This document shows, piece after piece, positions 60,801 through 64,000 of a DNA stretch of 64,000 nucleotides. Numbering within the stretch: the first letter of the stretch is position 1; each line of letters opens with the position of its first letter. Location: NCBI RefSeq assembly GCF_000275845.1, contig NW_006766904.1, positions 202,635-266,634 on the forward strand. Reading direction: 5' to 3'. This DNA comes from Dichomitus squalens LYAD-421 SS1. Lineage: Eukaryota; Basidiomycota; Agaricomycetes; Polyporales; Polyporaceae. Both the position numbers and the translations under genes were made by a program. Below the pieces are notes generated by a model, which was given only the letters and a program-made list of their open reading frames with translations, made no database searches and was not told where the DNA came from.

Positions 60801-61876
60801 GATACCCCCGATCCACCTTGGATAATAACAATAGAGTTTGGGTCAGGAATAGAAGTGCGATAGTAAGTGTGCTTACCTCATGATGTGAAGCGTCAGGGAC
60901 AGTCCTTCGGGAATGCGGAAACACGAGAAGGCAAACATGCAGTACGCCAAGAAATCACTACCCAACCACAACTGAGGTCAGACTTGGACATGGCGGATGC
61001 TAGACGACACGAACTTGAGCAGAATGATATCCACGAGCTGGCGGAACAAGAGCCATGTGTTGTACTCTAGGGGCAGTTCCTATAGATAACCGTGGGTAAG
61101 CACAGATTCTGGTCGTGTGACCAGTAATGCACGGCAACAAACATCGAATGAGTAGTCTTTGCCCATCTTCCCAGCGAGTTGACTTTTGATCCACCGCCTG
61201 ACCTCAGGCTTGCGGTCAGGATCGAGCCATCCGAGGCGCTGCACCTCCCTGACAATCCATTTACGTTTACTCTGCTTCGTGAGGACCCACCCGAGACCCA
61301 GATCGTACGCTGCTCGCCAGAACGCGAAGTACAAGAAGAAGAACGCGCGTGACACATTTCGGGGAAGCGTGAAGAAGAGGACGAGTTGGGTACCCAGTAA
61401 CGCGAGGTTGAGCAGGTCGATGTGTGACTTGGGATAACCAGGGTGGAAGAGAGTCAGCACATCATGAGTGGTAGGCACACGGAACACTGCCAGATGAGGT
61501 ACGTCAGCAAATCAGTAACGGTACAATTTGACAGAATATGCGCATCGTACAGCGATGACGCTGCTCAGATCAACGCGCGGCGCGCGCTCATCACGCCGTC
61601 GAGGGAGAATACTGGCCGTGTTGGCATTTCCCGTCGGGGGTAGGTAAGTTCCGGCCATCCAAGGCGCTGCGTTGCAGATTCCCTGCCTGTATCGCTTTAT
61701 GTATGGGACCACGTACCTTCTCCACTTGGCGTCTTCCCCCACACTACTTCCTCTCGCTTAGGTGCGTCCGGTTCCCCGCTACTTGTTGCTGGTGAGCTGG
61801 AGGACGTTCGGTCCCCGACGCGTCGTTGTCTGAGATTTGCCTGGAGTTCCGCTGGCGGCGGAGCAGGAGAGGACAT
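57860..61876 (-). CDS. CHO2: Phosphatidylethanolamine N-methyltransferase CHO2
   Basis: A many-exon gene starting [19 protein letters not shown]. Recognisable Cho2 segments in order are [62 protein letters not shown], the first methyltransferase core [29 protein letters not shown], a Ser/Thr-rich cytosolic loop near 60080-60430, [57 protein letters not shown], then a C-terminal domain [52 protein letters not shown] and a tail ending KELLSE. Cho2 is an ER multi-pass enzyme making the first methylation of phosphatidylethanolamine to phosphatidylcholine, with S-adenosylmethionine as donor. All main blocks are present and no frame break was seen. Length is near the 900-1,000 residues usual for the family. 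Confidence 0.95.
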
Positions 61877-62403
61877 GGTGGTTGGGGGATAGGTGGCACG
61901 AAGACGTAAAGCCGGGACCTCTGGGGAAACGACACGTGTTTCCAAGTCCATCATCTTCAGGGACGTTCGCGTCAATTGTTCGCGCCTGTCGAGACCCCGT
62001 TCGCGCCTATTCTGGCAACCTACGCGCCCGTCCGCAGCCTCTGATCGTATTCAACGCCACACAGCAAGTCATTCTGTACCTATGTTTGTCAATGCCTTAA
62101 GGTGCTAGTGAGGAGAGCATCCCAACTCCGTACGCTATCTTATCCTTTGTGAGAAAATATCTGAGAAACGACCTGTCGCACCGTCTCTGCGCTAGCTGGG
62201 CTGTACGTCATTCTACATTGGCATCGATTGATGAATGTGTACGCCGTTCACTACCGAGCCCAAGGTGTGATAGGGTGCAACTGCGTCGTTCAACGAGGAA
62301 TTGCCGTGGATTTTCTTGATGGAAGAAGACGGCATCCAACGGAAGCTTACTGTAGCCACTCAGACACAGGCTACGAGTACATGCAGACAACCGTTCCCAA
62401 CGA
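61877..62403. other. CHO2 promoter region
   Basis: The 527 bases between the CHO2 start and the transposon end. It should contain the CHO2 promoter; no other feature is seen. Confidence 0.4.
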
Positions 62404-62642
62404 ACTATGGTGCAGTTCAATTAGTCACCACCAGTTTTGTACACCGTTAAGCGCCGCCTTATAACTCCATTAGATCGTCATAAAACCCTCCCGTTATTTG
62501 TCATTTGCAAGGATTTCAATAGAGGGACTAATCCCCAAAGGCATTTTTCGATTGGGTCAAAACTGGCCAAAGTGACCTCATTAGTAAGGCCAAGGCACGT
62601 GACATGAGCGTCTATCTACCAACGAGGTAATATTACATAATG
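62404..62642. repeat. Terminal region of DDE transposon
   Basis: This region starts CTATGGTGCAGTTCAATTAG and shares about 200 bases with the right arm of the MITE at 35235-35779 (inverted). It forms the end of the element that lies downstream of the transposase stop codon. The opposite terminus is not in the window. Confidence 0.75.
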
Positions 62643-64000
62643 CTATATGACGTCCATTGCCTGTGCCAGCTGCTCCGGGATCCGGCGGTGGGACTTGTAC
62701 CTGCGCGAACTAAACTCTTTCACCTTCTGCTGTGCCTCCCGCGCTCTGAGGCCCTCAGCATATGCATCAACAAACCTCCAAGCACGATGCTCCCATTTTC
62801 GGATGAGCTCGATTGAGACGGACTGTAGTGCTTTCGGCATGTTCTCACGGAGCGTGTCAAAGGTGTAATCGCAGTGCTCTCGGAGCCAATTCTTTACCGC
62901 ACCCCAAAAGTACTCGATGAAGTTAATCTCGCAGTGGAATTTTGGCAGGAATATGCAGATATGACCTATCAAGATTTCAGATTGACTTTGCCCACTATTG
63001 CTGATTTACTCACCTTCGTTTTCGATGATTTCTTGTACCCGCGACTTCTGGGCTTCGAAATTGGGTTGCCGCTCGAGGATACGAGTTGCACAGCAGTCCA
63101 TGGCATCTTCCTCGCAACTCCCCTTGCACTTCATGAGAAGCCTGGGCCGCCATAGCCCCCGTTCCGTCAGAATAGCCTTCATCCCCTTGGGCTGGTTGGG
63201 GCGCTCTGGATGATCGGAGGGGAAAATCATCTGCTGTGTCACTTTCTCACCATCCCGTAAGTACCATCCATCGCGCATGTGAGGCTGCGCTCCGCCCGGG
63301 TTAAGGTTCATCTTGGACGCTCGCAAAGCATCGGGTGCATATACCGAGTGTCCCTTGTCACGAACCGCCCTCACGGCGCTACGTTTCCTTTTCGATTCGA
63401 ACCATTGCCTCGTACGTTTCCTTATTGTTCACTACTCGCTATTGTTTCCCTTTGTCTGCACACAGACAATAGCTCCCTCTGTCCCCACATCCGCTATTGT
63501 CCTACACCCCTTGTACTTTGTACCCATGGCAACGCTATTGTCCTCTAGCGCCCATTGTTCGTTCCCTGTATATAGCTGGATCCCTTGCTACCTGGAGACT
63601 CTAGTTTCGACCTCTTGTCTCCAGGTAAGCCATCGTGTATTTCGCTCTGTAGATACTTCGCTCAATACACAACTTGTCTCCAGTCCTGCCTGTTGAGCTC
63701 CGCTCCAGTCTCACTGCGATCAGAGCTCGTCGGCGCTCCTGCCTGCCTCGCTCGTCTCCACTTACTCGCTCGACAGTCAGTTGTAACATCCCTGTGAGTT
63801 ATCGACAAGTATGCAGGCGATGTGCCCATCTCCGTGTGCCTTCTTGAATGCTGGGAAGAACCTCTCTGTCAACTGAGAAGATTACTGCATAAGTTTGATC
63901 CATATACAACAATGGCAAAAATATATACCTGCTTGCAGAAAAGCTCACCGTTCCAGAATCCCTCGTGATTCTTACCATATTCCAATGTAACGCTAGCTTC
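62643..64000 (-). pseudogene. DDE-superfamily (Tc1/mariner-like) transposase interrupted by a solo LTR, cut by window end
   Basis: Reading the minus strand from the window edge, family segments appear in order: LEYGKNHEGFWNGELFCKQ, an intron, LTERFFPAFKKAHG, ACILVDNSQG, then a 433-bp insertion, HSVYAPDALRASKMNLNPGG, MRDGWYLRDGEKVTQQMIFP, GLWRPRLLMKCKG, ATRILERQPNFEAQKSRVQEIIENEG, an intron (ends TTGATAG), and HICIFLPKFHCEINFIEYFWGAVKNWLREHCDYTFDTLRENMPK to the stop. VDNSQG holds the second acidic residue and NFIEYFW the third of the DDE triad. Except for the insertion, the visible part has no stop or frameshift, so the gene was intact until the LTR arrived. Such transposases move elements with TA target sites. 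Confidence 0.85.
63356..63788 (+). mobile_element. Solo LTR (433 bp) with 5-bp target duplication TCCCT
   Basis: The insertion starts TGTCAC and ends GTAACA, giving TG...CA ends with near-perfect 6-bp inversion. TCCCT precedes it (63351-63355) and follows it (63789-63793). It splits the transposase reading frame exactly at one copy of the duplicated bases. A TATA-like GTATATAG lies near 63570 on the plus strand. No internal retrotransposon genes are next to it, so it is a solo LTR left by recombination between two LTRs. Confidence 0.85.

Overview
The window is nuclear DNA from a filamentous basidiomycete. Genes are dense, lie on both strands without operons, and are cut by many short introns (about 50-80 nt) with GT(G/A)AGT-type donors. 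Protein types point to a wood-decaying agaricomycete, probably a polypore: a secreted GH115 alpha-glucuronidase, HET-domain proteins, a basidiomycete-type F-box protein with a WGxFxLxGR C-terminus, and Ser-rich single-pass membrane proteins. The order-level guess is inference. Exon models were built by hand from open frames, splice sites and family knowledge.

Layout. 0-2.3 kb: divergent MPP6-like exosome cofactor and ASF1 histone chaperone. 4.1-7.7 kb: a protein with two HET domains fused across an intron, with an apparent one-base frameshift. 8.1-10.3 kb: F-box protein. 10.4-15.2 kb: three tandem paralogous membrane proteins. 16.1-21 kb: a small RNase P/MRP (Pop8/Rpp14-type) subunit, a DHHC palmitoyltransferase and the Hsp70 exchange factor FES1. 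21.9-23.5 kb: an element with 93-bp terminal inverted repeats, containing an assembly gap flanked by an exact 412-bp duplication. 23.8-30.6 kb: two multi-pass membrane proteins, the second with a 1.4-kb intron holding two copies of a small repeat. 30.6-36.6 kb: gene-poor, with a short Zn2Cys6 gene and a 545-bp MITE. 36.6-44 kb: ornithine aminotransferase and the GH115 enzyme, both with micro-exons. 44.8-47.5 kb: a partial membrane-protein gene, a second MITE and a 5'-truncated quinone-oxidoreductase-like gene. 48-62 kb: Nudix hydrolase, a Cdc20/Cdh1-type APC/C activator, a GPI-type secreted protein, a secreted His-rich repeat protein built from duplicated exons, and the phosphatidylethanolamine methyltransferase CHO2. 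62.4-64 kb: a DDE transposon split by a solo LTR with a 5-bp target duplication.

Most genes are housekeeping (chromatin, RNA processing, lipid and amino acid metabolism, chaperones, cell cycle). The most novel locus is the His-rich repeat gene at 54564-55503: a signal peptide followed by six peptide units, each encoded by one phase-1 exon and most sharing the core KHRHHHHKGHHVGRG. It could be a multi-peptide precursor or a metal-binding secreted protein; sequence alone cannot decide.
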